Assembly (NCBI GenBank): GCA_023053575.1
Contig: JAKZAP010000020.1
Location: forward strand, 15,371,998-15,435,997
DNA: 64,000 nt
Source of the DNA: Branchinecta lynchi
Lineage: Eukaryota > Arthropoda > Branchiopoda > Anostraca > Branchinectidae
Reading direction: 5' to 3'
Below the pieces are notes generated by a model that was given only the letters and a program-made list of their open reading frames with translations, did no database searches and was not told the DNA's origin. Position numbers and translations under genes: made by a program. This document shows positions 11,505 through 23,241 of the stretch, piece after piece. Within the stretch, counting starts at the first letter, position 1, and each line of letters begins with the position of its first letter.

Positions 11505-11570
11505 CTCCTCAATCTTGAGGGAAATAAATGAATAAATAAATAAATATAAATAAATATAAATAAATATAGT
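11505..11570 (+). mobile_element. Probable 3' tail of a non-LTR retrotransposon
   Basis: GTACTCCTCAATCTTGAGGG is followed by AAATAAATGAATAAATAAATAAAT, an AATA-type microsatellite tail typical of 3' ends of 5'-truncated non-LTR elements. No reverse transcriptase is nearby. Confidence 0.4.
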
Positions 11571-13680
11571 TTGTGGTTTTTTAAACTGACCAGCTAGAAG
11601 AGTCATTTTTACTAAAAGATGACTAAAAGAGTCATTTTCAAGTGAAAGTAGTTGAGAGTTGGCAATTGTAAAGGTATTTAAACAATGATGTTTCTTTTGT
11701 GTTTGTTCTAAATAGGAGTATTATTGACTGAGCTCCTTATTTGGGTGATCGTTCCCAGAGGCCGCATAGTATTTTATTCAGGCGGACATGCAGTTTGATC
11801 TAGGAAGTGTATTATTTTTTTGTGTTACTAAATAATCTGAAATCTGAAAAATAATTAGAAAATCTAAGTTTTCATCAAGTATAGAGTGATGGCTTGGCAT
11901 CAATTATTTTTTTTTGGGGGTGGTGCGGATTGGGACAATGGTCCATTTGTGGCCTGAATATCGGCCATAGTTTTTGTTGGCCTACCCACAGCATAACATA
12001 CACAACATACATTCCACACAGTCCGAGATGATTTCGCGGGCGAAAATATGCATTTCGAGATTCGCGTCAGTATGGGGTTGAAACCTGCAGGCGATGCCTC
12101 CAAAATACTCTATATGACTAAGTCCAAAACACGCCAGTGATCCTCAGGAAGAAGGAGTAAGCGTGTCCGTATGGACTCAAGCTTGAGACTCAAATCCTGT
12201 GTCAAACAATCACGGCGATCTTTGGGAGCAGCTGTGACACAGCTTCTGCCTTTCTTCCGCTAGGTACCCGAAGAGACCGGAGATTTTGCATCGGCAAGGA
12301 GAGATGGTCAGAGTATTGGGAGCAGAGGAGGAAATTCGCATCCGATGCTGACAGTCGGACCGTGGAAAAACATAGATGCTGGGCAGGTGCTGGGCATAAC
12401 AAGCACGCAGCTGTGTTACCTATTTCCAGTACCAATACCGCAAAAAGACGATTGGAATACAAGATTCCAAATGTATTCTCTGTTGTAGCCTATATCTCTA
12501 GATCCAACTGCTTGGCAAATAAAAGTCTCGGTCTACTAAACTTGGGTTTCCGATAATACGATGAAAAAACAAAGCAAACATATACAATAAGCATTAGTTT
12601 TACTTTCAGCTGGATATTGTAAGACGGACGAAAAAGTTCATTGACCACAGAACCCAACCAGCGCACGACCTTCTACACTGCTTCCTGGCCGACGATTGAA
12701 ATTAAGTGTCTTTTTGTGTATGTTTATGTGTTTTATTTACTTTCTTCATTTACTCCGCTTTCTGAAAACGGCGGATTATAAATAAATTACTTATTAATTA
12801 ATAAATTACTTAATAAATTACTTATTAATTCACATCCTATTTAAGGTTGTCTACAGATTTCGGCTGAACAACCCACCTCGAGCCGAAAATAAATATTTTA
12901 TCCTAATTCAGTATGCTATTACCCAAATGTCCTCTCAGACAGTTCGAACTTCGAACCAAATCGACAAAGGGATCCCTCTGTCGATTTGGTTCGGTCGCGT
13001 CACTATTATCTCTGTCGATTAGGTTCGTTCTTCAATTCCCATGTTTTACCGGCTAGTAAAACATCCATCTTTTTTAAGAAACAATATCAAGATCTCGCAT
13101 GTCTTTTTTACCCTTTTATTCATCGTACAGGCAGATCCCTTTTGTATCCGGTTTGCTGATTCAGCCTGTTCTCTCACTAGCATCTATCTTCTAAACAATT
13201 TGATCGTATATTATATATTATATATTTTATTTATAACCCGCCAAATACAGAATGTGGTAGCGGAGTAAAGGGAATAACGCGAAATAACACAAGATATATA
13301 TATCTTTTTATATATATATCTTTTTCGAAATATATTTTTCCATCTTTGCATGTCTAAGCTTCTCTCCAGCTTTAACCGACGAGTTACAACGAGCCTACGA
13401 CCCCGACCTCACTCTTCCCCTAAGAATTTGTGTTCTACTTTCATCAGAATATCTCAGCCGAATCTTGATCTGTAAGGTCACAGACAGGGGAAGAAGTTCA
13501 AGTTTATGATGCCCTGCGTGTCCCTAACTTCCGTCTGGGATCTCAACTGTGGACAGCATAGCAGAAATAAGAATTGCCAACTTTTTTTTCTACGGTTTAA
13601 GTACAATTCATTGGTGAGAATAAATCAATGATGTCAATATCTAGGAAAAGAAAATGAGCACACAAACATAAATTACGATC
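11570..13680. other. Mostly unclassified DNA with a hairpin and a possible retroelement tail
   Basis: No convincing exon is seen. At about 12760-12835 CGGCGGATTATAAATAAATTAC is followed by ATTACTTA-type repeats, resembling a non-LTR 3' tail. A related TTATTTATAACCCGCC motif lies at 13227 in the opposite sense. A strong hairpin lies at 12952-12993. An AT microsatellite occupies 13200-13340. Confidence 0.4.
12952..12993. repeat. Perfect 15-bp-stem hairpin plus a third half-copy
   Basis: CGAACCAAATCGACA pairs with TGTCGATTTGGTTCG across a 12-nt loop containing GGGATCCC. A related CTCTGTCGATTAGGTTCG follows at about 13010. Confidence 0.8.
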
Positions 13681-13690
13681 TGACAAAATA

Positions 13691-14462
13691 CAAGACCAAA
13701 GGTTTCGGTGGGATCCCAAAAATCTAATATTTGTCCAGACAACTAGGTCTTTCCTTCGCCAGGCTAATCATCAGAGAAAACCAAGTTCAGATATACCTCT
13801 ATAAGCCATATCTATTTTGACGATACTGACCGAAACTTCCTGCTTTATTTCTGCGAAATTTCCGGTTTCGGCAGAATTCCGAGCGAACTACTTGTCCAGC
13901 AAAAAAAGAAAAATCAGAAACGAATTCAGCCTATGTCCTTATCCCTCCCTATAAAGAACATCTATTCAACTTCAAAGAAAACTTTTGCTTTTAACAAATT
14001 TTCCGGTTGTGGCCGGATTCAGGGCGAACTAGTTGTCCGAGTAAAAAATACTTTTGACATAAGTGTTCAGCATGTCTTCTTACCCCTAAATCGAACATTT
14101 GATCTACTTCAAATGAAACTTTTACTTTTAACCAACTTTCCGTTTTTTTGCCGGATTACTTATCCGGTGAGAAAATGGTTTTCACCATCGTTTTCAGCAC
14201 GTCTTCTTATCCCATAATCGACTATCACATTAGCTGTTACAAAATATTTTATTTGCACCTTAATATGAACACCCTCCCCCACCTCTAAATGTAGGGCCCA
14301 TTTACGAACTTGACCTTACCCTTGACTCAAAGAATCCTCACACCAAGTTTCATCAAAATATCTCATTCCCTTCGAGAGTTATCGTGCTAACAGACGGACA
14401 GACGGACAACTTTTGCGATGTCATACGTATGCCTCCAGTTACGTTTTGGAATCCTCAAAACA
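13691..14462 (+). repeat. Repeat family A copy
   Basis: It starts CAAGACCAAAGGTTTCGGTGG and contains 137-bp type units and the CAGACGGACAGACGGACAAC module. Its end is degenerate (TTTTGGAATCCTCAAAA). Confidence 0.75.
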
Positions 14463-14639
14463 ACAACAATAATTGTTAACTGGGCTACTCCACTATGATA
14501 AGTTAGACACTGTGCTTCCGTGTACTAAAGCATTCGCATCTATGTTTGCAAATTCTTCAGTTTCTTTCTTCTAAAAATTCGAACTTTCTTGTCTTCCAGT
14601 CTTTTTGTTTGAGTAGTTCGTAACTTTCGAGCGGGCTAT

Positions 14640-15597
14640 CGGATTGGAATGAAACCTAATAACTGAATAGATGAGATATCTCTGATGTCCCATTTGACGT
14701 CCACACCGGATTCGACAGCTATCGGAGAGTTGGGGGGGGGGGGGACCGGAAATCTTGAGAAACGGTTAGAATGGAGAGAACGGAGTGAAACTTGCTGGAA
14801 AGAACACACATCTGCTCCAACTGGACTGGATCCGGACACTTGAGGGGGAGGGGGGGGGGGCCGCAATTCCGGTGATGGCGGTCTTGGGGATTTTCACGAC
14901 GAAACTTGGCAGGCATATCAGGGACTCGATCAAACTGAGTTGGAACACAAAATTTTCTCGATATGATAATGTTGGGGGGAGTGGAATCCGGAATATTGAG
15001 TCATGCGTAACTTTGGAACGGGTGGTCGGAATCGAGTGAAATTTAATAATTGAACAGAGGACATTTCTCTGGTGACCTTTTTCATTTCCGGACCGGATCC
15101 GACAATTATTGGGGGGGGGGAATACTTGACCCGCTTAGACTGGAGAGATCGGGATGGAACTTTGCGGGAATAACGAACAGATTATCTGGATAATTGATTT
15201 ACAGAACCTGATTCGCTCCGGGCACTGTGGTTGGAGGGGGGGGGGCGGGAGGGTCTGGAATTCCGGTGATCGCGAGTTCAGGTACTTCCAAATACGCTAG
15301 GATGATGAAAATTCGCTGTAATATTAGAGATTCAACAAGATTTGCTTAGAAATCAATACTTCCCAAATCCGATTATTCCTTAAAGTACCAATCTTGACCG
15401 CAAAATAAGAAAAATACTTTTAAGCAAAATATGCATTTTCATGATTACTATCAGCCCATTACCATTTTTGCCTCGAGGATTTTGCTTACAAATGAAGTTC
15501 TAGCTCCCTTTGAGTGCGCATTTTAACCGCAAAGTCGAAACTTACTTTTTGATCTAAACCCATGCAAGTGACATATGAGCTTACAGCTCTTGTTTAA
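14640..15597 (-). repeat. Repeat family B copy with poly-G tracts
   Basis: Read on the minus strand, this has the family B pattern: AAGAGCTG-AGCTCATATG near one end, then units containing ACTTCCGGATTCC-type motifs, a pure C run, and GGATCCGGTCC. On the plus strand the G runs fall at about 14732, 14847, 15111 and 15236, each beside GGAATTCCGG or a related motif. Short open frames with poly-Pro or poly-Gly are a product of the runs. Confidence 0.7.
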
Positions 15598-15889
15598 TAA
15601 TTCTTTATTCTTTCGTGACCTCATCAACGTTTTGTTACTCTACTGTATGTGGATTATAATCAATTATTGTTAATTTAAGACATCCTGATCTCCTTCTACA
15701 CATGATATCGTTTACTTGAATCAAAGATATCATCGAAAGAAATTAATAGAGAAAGGTCAAGCCATGAGAAAATCAAATCATGTCTGTGCATCATTTACGA
15801 CATTGTTATTTGACAATTCGATATTGAGAATTCACTTATTCGTTCATCCACGGTTCTTCTTCGGATTGTATATCTTTTCTCGAAGCAGA

Positions 15890-16215
15890 AATGTATATAA
15901 ACCCGGACAGAACAACTTATATTTTCCTTTTTTTCCGGTTCGATGAATGAAAACTATACTCTTTTGAACCATAAACATAAAGAAAGGGTGAAAACACCTT
16001 CAGCCAGTCCCTTAATTATAGCCTCTTCTGGGGATATTTCAATTTTCTTCTGAAATTAGAAATAGAGATTAATCCGGATGAAAATAACCATCTTCTTATT
16101 TTTTTCGGCTCGACTACGGAAAACTGTATTCTTTCGAACCAGAGATGTAAAGAAATATTAAAAATACCTTCAGTCAGTCCCAATTTAAAGAACAGCTCTT
16201 ACTAGAAATGATCTT
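15890..16215. repeat. Repeat family D, about 170-bp units
   Basis: TACCTTCAGCCAGTCCC recurs at about 16001 and 16171, each preceded by an AAACTnTATTCTTTTGAACCA and TAAAGAAA segment. Homologous units occur at 18655-19060. Confidence 0.65.
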
Positions 16216-16311
16216 TTCACTTTAAATGGAACAAAGGTCGTTTTCCGAAAATGCCAATACTTGCCACATGACATTAATGAATTTCTTGTTGGCGGTTGTC
16301 GACTCTATCAA

Positions 16312-16613
16312 GAGCGTGTTCCACCCTTCTACAAATAGTAACTATTAGTTAACCGAAATAGTAACTGTTCTAACCTCACCAAAAGTTACTACGCTGGCCG
16401 TTCCAACCTTCTCGAAATAGTAACTATTTGCTTACCACGCTCGGGAGCGTAGTAAGCGTAGTAACTACAGATCTCTGTAATGTGATTGGTCGGATTCGCC
16501 CGTGGCATGATATTCTGCTGGAAAATAGAAAAATCGTTCCAGCCTTGACGGCAAAAAGCCAGAATTCGTGACGTCATGCGTAGTAACTACGGAAAGTAGG
16601 ATGGAACACGCTC
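16312..16613. mobile_element. Fold-back MITE, ends GAGCGTGTTCCACC
   Basis: The left end GAGCGTGTTCCACCCTTCTA mirrors the right end TAGGATGGAACACGCTC. A central symmetric segment contains CCACGCTCGGGAGCGTAGTAAGCG and several TAGTAACTA motifs. About 302 bp, non-coding. Partial copies lie at 10320-10450, 38754-38935 and 55275-55580. Confidence 0.75.
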
Positions 16614-16964
16614 GAAGACTTCTCGTTCTACAAAGCGGCGGATGGACGCAAAAGATTTGAAAAATATGCGTGCCGTGGTAAAAAACAGAAGAAAAAAGTG
16701 GGAAACCAAGCAACAGGAAAGGAGTCCACGACAAAAGATAGACTTGTCGGCCTACCAAGTCTTCTAATGAAACACGCACATTTTGAAGCTTCTCATGCGT
16801 TTATTTTTGAAAGGGCTGTCGGCGAGCTTTGAAGCTTTCGACAAAATGTGCGCTCCGTGACTGAGAAATTCCGTTCAGCCGAAAAAAAACGGTTCTCCAT
16901 ATCCTGCTAATTCTTCTGCCAAAATTTTCGTAGTTTCATCCCGTCATTTATTTCTGGCCATATC

Positions 16965-17072
16965 TTGTAAGTGTATTAGTTAATCTGTTTCGTGTCTGTA
17001 TATTCTGTAAATTTGTATGCCTCTTCTAGCTTTTAGCTATTCGGATTAAATTTGATTGATTGATTGAAAAAA
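16965..17072 (+). mobile_element. 3' tail of a non-LTR retrotransposon, TTGA repeats
   Basis: CTAGCTTTTAGCTATTCGG, then ATTAAATTTGATTGATTGATTG, ends in a TTGA microsatellite and an A run. The same end recurs at 27488-27531. Two copies sharing the 3' end but differing in length indicate 5'-truncated insertions of one family. Confidence 0.65.
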
Positions 17073-17499
17073 AAAATCGCTTAAAACTCGTGGTTCCGAA
17101 AGGAAACAACTGCGAAGGGCGGGTTTTACATGAAGCATCATCTGAAAATATCTTCGTATTTATTTTTTCTTCTCGTTATTAGTTTTCAGTTCAGTTTAGT
17201 TCTCAGTTCAGTTCAGTTCTCAATCCATTCTTCAATATAGCCAACATTTAACATATTCGTAAACCAATAGTCCGTCTTAATATGCGACAACAGATCACCA
17301 TTGCAAGACGGACAACAAATTACCAAAAGATATTTATAAACGAAGTTTCTTTTTCATTTTTTTTCTTCGAAAACTTACTTCAATTCGCTCCGAACTGAAT
17401 CAGCTTTCTTCACCCAAACGTTCTCGAGCGATACACCTCCCCAATTCCCAATCCCCTCCCTGTTCTTCCTTATGACCAACTTAATTACCCAACAAATAA

Positions 17500-17625
17500 T
17501 TATTTTTAGCAAATATTCCTTGAGCCCAAGCTGACTTTGAAACAAATATTCAAATAATGTATACAACGGATACGTTAGCCACGATAGCTCACGTATCCGT
17601 TGTATACATTATTTGAATATGAAAT
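17500..17625. mobile_element. Short derivative of the hammerhead family with perfect 30-bp inverted arms
   Basis: The tail AATATTCCTTGAGCCCAAGCTGACTTTG precedes two perfect 30-bp arms (17546-17575 and 17591-17620) separated by the 15-nt loop TAGCCACGATAGCTC. The arms carry the CGTATCCGTTGTA cleavage-side segment of the family. The CTGANGA and GAAA parts of the ribozyme core are absent. Confidence 0.75.
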
Positions 17626-18650
17626 TTGTCAGACTCCCACCTCAGACTCCCTAATGCTTGCCGATAGATTACTCCAAAGAATTGTATGGATACTTCCCCT
17701 CCTTAAGGATGACCTCTCCCAAACACATAAGGTAAGATCCATCTGGTTTATTAAATTATTTTACAACAGGCCTCCCTCTCCAAGATTCGTTTTCCCTGTC
17801 TTTTCTGACGGACGTTGGCTGACAGCTCGAACCCAACCAAATAAATCACCACAAAGTGCAGGTCCCTCTCACACGGTCAAAAAGCAGAAATGGCAAAAGA
17901 CCGCTGGAAGAAAGCCACCACCATCATAAGGCTTCAGCCAGCCAATCAGGAGTTTGCCTTTCTGAAGGGCAAACTAGACGACGTGACCCACAACCAAAGG
18001 AAGTTCTCCCTCGAAAGATTTTCCGGCTGGATTCGGGGAGTTTTAATCTAGCCGTTCCCGAACACACTTGTTGGTACAGGAACTAAAAAAATTAACTAAA
18101 GTAAGTATATTTCTTTAGATCCATGTTCCTCGGTCGCCCTCGCCGAACTCTGCTCAGCTCAATCCATCTCTTCTTATCTAACATACAGTTAGCCAATCAA
18201 TGCCTTCTTCAACACGACCATTATACTACTGCTCGTCCTCTTACTTCTAACTCGCCGCCTATCAGTTATCTAACGATTATATTTTGTATCCTCGTATAAC
18301 TATAATAACCATGTGCTCGCGACTCGAGAGTTCACGGTTTAGGACTTAGAAAGCGGGTAAATTGTTCACCACAGCAGATAGGAAAGCTAAGTACTAAATA
18401 TACGCCTTGCCGAACGCTATCGTCTACGCTACCTAAACAACCCCTCAATCCGGCGTCTTCTCGCCAAGTAAGGTCGCCTTCGCGTCTACCATCTCGTGCG
18501 ATACAGTCGATTGTAACCCGTAAACGCGCACCTAACTCAAAAGGGGTTGCCAAAGAAGTAAACCATCGACGGGAACCTTACACAATCACGCCATTGTTAA
18601 AACCTTACTCACGGAAACTTACTCACATAAACATTACTTACGAAAAACTT
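17626..18650. other. No recognised gene
   Basis: A 109-residue open frame at 17600-17929 begins inside the inverted arm of the preceding element and matches no family I know. The 18330-18560 stretch is more GC-rich but frames are short. I see no splice-flanked exon. Confidence 0.35.
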
Positions 18651-18654
18651 TAAT

Positions 18655-19090
18655 CATGAACAAGAAAAATAAAGAAAAGGGACAAATTTTCAGCCAGTAT
18701 CAGTTTCTGGAAATAGTTGGTCTCTTTTCTGGAATCAGAAATATAGAAGCATCCGGATAAAAACTTTGTTTCCCGGTTTGAAAACGGAAAGCTGTCCGAA
18801 GCAGAATACAAGAAATACAAGGAATACCTTCAGCCAGTCTTTTGATTAAAGACGTTTATTTTGATAATGCAATTCTCCTTCGGAATTGGAAACAGAAATA
18901 AATCCTGGTAAAAGATCTATCGTTCTGTTTTTTCCCCAATTTCATTACCTGAAAACTGTTTTCTTTTGAAGCAGAAATATAAAGAAATAAAAGGAATACC
19001 TCCAATCAGTATTTTAATTAAAGCATTTTCCGGGAATATTTCGATTTTTCCAATCCTTCAATTGGTTTCCAGCTCTAAGGAAGATGTCAA
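18655..19090. repeat. Repeat family D units
   Basis: CAGCCAGT motifs at about 18691 and 18831 and a degenerate one at about 19000 share AGCAGAAATATAAAGAAATA-like and GGAATACC context with 15890-16215. Spacing is 140-170 bp. Confidence 0.6.
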
Positions 19091-19454
19091 GGATTCTCGT
19101 AAATATCACGGGTCAATACTGACGGAACGACAGGCCGGAGGCGAGGTGTCTTTCGAAAATATTGCGACGGGAAAAGGAATAATTGGATTGGGAAGAAACC
19201 GATTTATGCCCAATAGGATCCGGGGATCGTAAATGGCTAGTAGAGGTATGCCTCTGGACACTGCTCTAAGGCTTAGACCACAATTTTTCGCCTGGAAAAC
19301 CCTCAAATGGAAATAAGAAAGTAATAGGGCGATTCTGGCGTTCTCGCCGATTCGCCTTCCAGAAAGGAAAGTGAGAATCTACCGAGCGCAATAGCGAATA
19401 GAAAGTCGTTGCGCTTTTGCAACTTCTCGCTGACTTGCCGAGATCGCTTTCCAC

Positions 19455-19746
19455 CAGAGCAAACTAACTCTAGAGAGCAATGTCAACTCTAGAGAGCAAC
19501 TCTAGAGAGCATTCCCATGCATCCAAAATGGGTATCCGTCGAAGCGCCGCGGAGCACGCTTGAAGAGAGAAGCTTCAGCGAGCCGTTCAGTGGCGGATGT
19601 AGAAAATTCAGATCTTGCGCTCGTTAACGACCGATCGCGTTTCAGTTGGGACATTCAGGCCAGCCAGTGGTGCCTATGTCGCTGCTATTGACTCTGTGTC
19701 ACTTTTTCAAAGTTCGCGCGATACTCTCTAGAGTTAGTTTGCTCTG
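19455..19746. mobile_element. hAT-type non-autonomous element, TSD CTTTCCAC
   Basis: The inverted ends are CAGAGCAAACTAACTCTAGAGAG and CTCTCTAGAGTTAGTTTGCTCTG. It is flanked by a perfect 8-bp duplication CTTTCCAC (19447-19454 and 19747-19754), the length made by hAT transposases. It is 292 bp with no transposase. A relative with its own 8-bp TSD lies at 25842-26112. Confidence 0.88.
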
Positions 19747-19795
19747 CTTTCCACTGACGTAGTGGATTCACTTTCCTGTCACTCCACCAGAGCAA

Positions 19796-20395
19796 ACTAA
19801 CACTAGAAAGTAGTAGAAAGTAATGTTAAAACCTATCCTTCCCATGCATCCAAAATGGGCCTACGTCGAAGCGCAGCGGAGCACGCTTGACGAGAGAAGC
19901 TTCAGCGAGCCGTTCAGGACGTGCGCGAGCATCCGGCCCGTGCAGTGGCGGATGCAGAAAATTCTGATCTTGCGCTCGTTAACGACTGATCGAGTTTCAG
20001 CAGGGACATTCAGGCCAGCCAGCGGTGCTGGTGTCGCTGCGATTGACTCTAGCTGCGTTCGTTGCACTCCAGGCTATCACTGGTGTTTAGTCACAAGTGT
20101 CCGGTTCTTCCCTTAAAACGCGTTCTTTTGGTTCACCGGTGAGTTGATGAAAACCGGCTAACTCCTCGCTGAAGCCGGGCTCACGAGCAGGGTTCTGATT
20201 TGTCCGCACTGGTGAGATAAAACCGGACACTAGTTAGTTCAAAAACGGGTTACAAGACTGGTGAGAAGTCACCGGTGAATGCAAAAACGGCTTATAAGAA
20301 AAACCGGAGACCACCGGTGAGAACTCCCGTGACAAAGAACGCAGCTTCTGTGTCACTTTTTTCAAAGTTCGCGCGGTACTCTCTAGAGTTAGTTT
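19796..20395. mobile_element. Second copy of the CAGAGCAAAC hAT element, interrupted
   Basis: The ends CAGAGCAAACTAACACTAG and CTCTCTAGAGTTAGTTTGCTCT match the first copy. It is interrupted at 20051-20346 by another element. The sequence after both copies is the same (AGTGGATTCACTTTCCTGTCAC), so hAT plus flank was probably duplicated in tandem rather than inserted twice. Confidence 0.75.
20051..20346. mobile_element. MITE with 3-bp TSD (TCT) nested in the hAT
   Basis: The ends AGCTGCGTTC and GAACGCAGCT are inverted. TCT is duplicated at 20048-20050 and 20347-20349. The sister hAT copy keeps the unoccupied site GACTCTGTGTCAC (about 19690), which proves an insertion of 296 bp. The interior repeats ACCGGTGA motifs. 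A 3-bp TSD fits PIF/Harbinger-type transposases, although their usual target is TWA. Confidence 0.8.
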
Positions 20396-21093
20396 GCTCT
20401 CTTACCACTCACCTAGTGGATTCACTTTCCTGTCACTTTCCAAAACTAGTGGAGTGCAAGAACAGGTCTGGAAAGCGGCGGCGCATAACTTGCGACGCTT
20501 TCTAGATTGTCAGAATCGTCCTAAATTGAGTGTTTCAGCTTTCTTCCGATACAAAGAACGAAAACAAATCCAATAAATGTAACTAATTGATATCTCTACT
20601 TAGATGTTATTGTTACTCTGTTCGGATACTTCAGACGATTTGCAAAACTGTTGCAATACTCCAGATGCCATAGCACGCCCATTAGAGGGTGCAAAAGCAA
20701 CTGAGCAAAATATTAAAAACAAAATTAACAGTGTGTGGCTATTTGGTTTTGTTTTACTCAGTCTTTGTTTTACTCAGTCTTTTTAGTCATTACTGTGCAT
20801 AGATAGTTTCATAATATTTTTTCGGTTCATGTTCAAATTAGTAGTACGCCCGGAATCTAGCCAGAGCCAGAAATCTGGTGAAAATAAAAGATTTTATAAA
20901 TTCGGTTGCAGACGCGGAATAAGGGTAAGCATCCATTCTGAACCCATATCTGATTTTTAGTGTCTCTTCAGGTAAACAATTCTCCCTAAATTCGACAAAA
21001 CGAAAATTTGGAGAAAATTTAGACTTTGAGATGGGGCTAGAGACAAACATACATACTGAATTCGTACTAGTTCTTGGTTTTCTCGGCTGACTA

Positions 21094-21251
21094 CACTGTA
21101 AAAAGTTTCTCCGAATAAGGATGCAATATTTGCTACTGGGATTAATCTTATCTCTATTGGGATAAGATTAATCCGAATTAGGGGTAAGCTTATCTCAATA
21201 AAGATACGATTAATCCCAGTAGCAAATACTGCAAGATTTTTTTTTACAGTG
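21094..21251. mobile_element. Palindromic MITE, TA target, ends CACTGTAAAAA
   Basis: CACTGTAAAAAG and TTTTTTTTACAGTG are flanked by TA. The interior is nearly a full palindrome built on GGGATTAATCTTATCTC and GATAAGATTAATCC. It is 158 bp. A second copy is at 42129-42286. TA target and CACTG ends fit Tc1/mariner-derived MITEs. Confidence 0.8.
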
Positions 21252-21361
21252 TAGTCGCTAGGCTCACCATCCACCAAAGAAACAGGGCTGATTTGGGATA
21301 AATAACATCCTTATTTGATTTGGCGAAGAGGAGAAATCTGCAAGACATCGTTCTCCAGATA

Positions 21362-21405
21362 AAGACCAATCTTGGGATCCTATTGAAACTTTTGGTCTTG
21401 TTTTT
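21362..21405 (-). repeat. Solo end of repeat family A
   Basis: CTTGGGATCCTATTGAAACT then TTTGGTCTTG is the reverse complement of the family A start, without any of the 137-bp units. Confidence 0.55.
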
Positions 21406-22096
21406 ATTACTGTCGTACTCTGTAGTACACAAGCCGAAGAATCTCTAGATAGAACCATCGCGTTCTCACAGAAGCGTATTCTCGCCAAACGAGAACACTC
21501 GACTGAAAATATCCAGAAAAAATATCTAAAAAAGCAATGACCCTCCCCTCCTTCAAATGCTTCCATTCTAGACATCTGTGTGTTTCCTTTTTCAACAAAA
21601 GTTTACGCTCAGTAATAGAACGTTGTGACAAGAGCCAAAAAGCGACAATGCTTCTGTCGGGGCTATCACCGGAAGCAGCCAAAAACGCCCGATCTTTTTA
21701 CTTGCAGCTTGCCAGCAAACCCCTCCCCCCCCCCCAAGTTTCTGGAAATGTTTCCACGGTAGAAAGAGACAGAGCAGATTTTTTGCTACTTGGAAATATA
21801 TTTCGCCGCGGATAAGCCAGAAGGAGCAAAGGGGAACGATTGAGAAAAGGGTTTGTTCTCCGCAAGATCGGAGGAATACGCTAGTCAGGCAGCGTCGAAT
21901 TGCAAGAACACGTTTTCGGGGTACCCAACATGTTAGTTACGGGATAACTATGACTTGATAATGTTTGTCTGACCGTCCGTAATCCGGCCGAACTTTGCAA
22001 GGACATCCCACACGGTATTTACGAACAGGTCCTAATAGTTCATTTATCTGATGCAACTGTAGCTCGTGCATAAAAGACAACCCTATTTCTTACCCC

Positions 22097-22427
22097 AGGT
22101 TCACACAAACGTTCACACTGAGGCGATATCGGCCATCGGCTAGATTTTCGTTGTCAAAATCGGCGAATTCTGTTGCTTCGTCAGGCGATTTTCAATGTTG
22201 GGAAAATTCAACTTTAATCGCAACAGCAACATGGACGACCCCTTTGATGATTATTTATTTTTTATTATTTTGATTATTTTAAGGGTTATTTTCAATTATT
22301 TGAATTATGTTTCGCGTTAAATTCTGTTGCCGACGAAAATTCAGTGTGAACATCAAGGCGATAAAAATCTTCGTTCCCTGCGATTGAAAAATCTCGTTCA
22401 TCGCCGCCATCTGCTCTGTGTGAACCT
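22097..22427. mobile_element. MITE-like element with AGGTTCACAC ends
   Basis: It begins AGGTTCACACAAACG and ends CTCTGTGTGAACCT, with subterminal inverted matches (GGCGATATCGGCC and TCGCCGCCAT; TCTGTTGCnTCGTCnGGCG and TCTGTTGCCGACG). About 331 bp, non-coding. I could not define a target duplication. Confidence 0.6.
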
Positions 22428-22867
22428 AGCGTTTATCTCTGTATTCCCCGCCATTCATCAAGCGACTGAAGACTGATTTACCCCGACCCCTCCCTACGGG
22501 GGAACTATCATGGGTGACTCTCCAGTCACGGTGGGAGTTTAATCTGAGGATGCCCGTGACTCCCTCTCGTGTTTTTCATTTCTACCTAATTCATCTAATA
22601 TGCCCAACCCAAACTTTCAAACTGAAGCAGAAAACAGAGCTCCGTTTCGTTTCTCCTAGGAGTTTTTTCTAGCTGATTTAATATTTGTCTGTTAGCGCGG
22701 CTCCGGTGGTAACAAGGCCTTCTGATTGGATGCCAGCCCAGCAGTCAAAAGGCAGAATGAAATGCTTACAAGCCTTTTCTCGAAGACAGATAACTTCACT
22801 ACCTTCTAAATTCTTTAAGGCACCCCTCTTACTTATTCTGACTTTATTGCTCGCCTAGCTCCCTTAA

Positions 22868-23241
22868 AGGACCTGTCTTACCTAGAATACTAACGCAATG
22901 TACTTCCTTAATCATTCCATATATTTCTAAACCCGGAGACCCCAATTTCGCACGATACATTCTAGCTCTTCTAACAAAACCACGCAGATTTTCTCACTTG
23001 CCGTGGTTTGCTACCTTCGATGTGTACCGCGCTGTTGACGGTTGTCTACGAGGAGTTTTTCATCAGAAAAACCGGTTACGTAAACTGTTTCCCTGTTTTC
23101 GCTATAAGTCAGTGGGTCTTGGAAAGGCTTAAAACAGCCAAAACCGTGGGTTATTTGTCAAAAACACAGCCTAGTTTTAAAGTATTCAACTATTTTAAAA
23201 TACTGTAATAAAGTTGAACAGTAAATAGTGCGAGGGGTCCT
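22868..23241. mobile_element. TTAA-target MITE (piggyBac-like by target site)
   Basis: TTAA (22864-22867) precedes AGGACCTGTC, and GCGAGGGGTCCT is followed by TTAA (23242-23245). It is 374 bp. A reverse-oriented relative begins CCCTTAAAGGACCCCTCGC at about 50741. Both sit in CCCTTAA context. Target and size fit piggyBac-derived MITEs, although the ends are not the canonical CCCTAG type. Confidence 0.65.

Larger units (their letters stand above)
19290..20560. repeat. Host repeat carrying nested insertions
   Basis: The outer sequence (GGCGATTCTGGCGTTCTCGCC on the left, GTCAGAATCGTCCTAAATTG on the right) is weakly inverted and related to 10640-10990. It is split by the hAT at 19455-19746 and by a second copy at about 19796-20395. 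Confidence 0.5.

Noticed and set aside
14636..14948. Proline-rich minus-strand proteins
   Set aside because: The Pro runs are poly-C tracts of family B read in frame.
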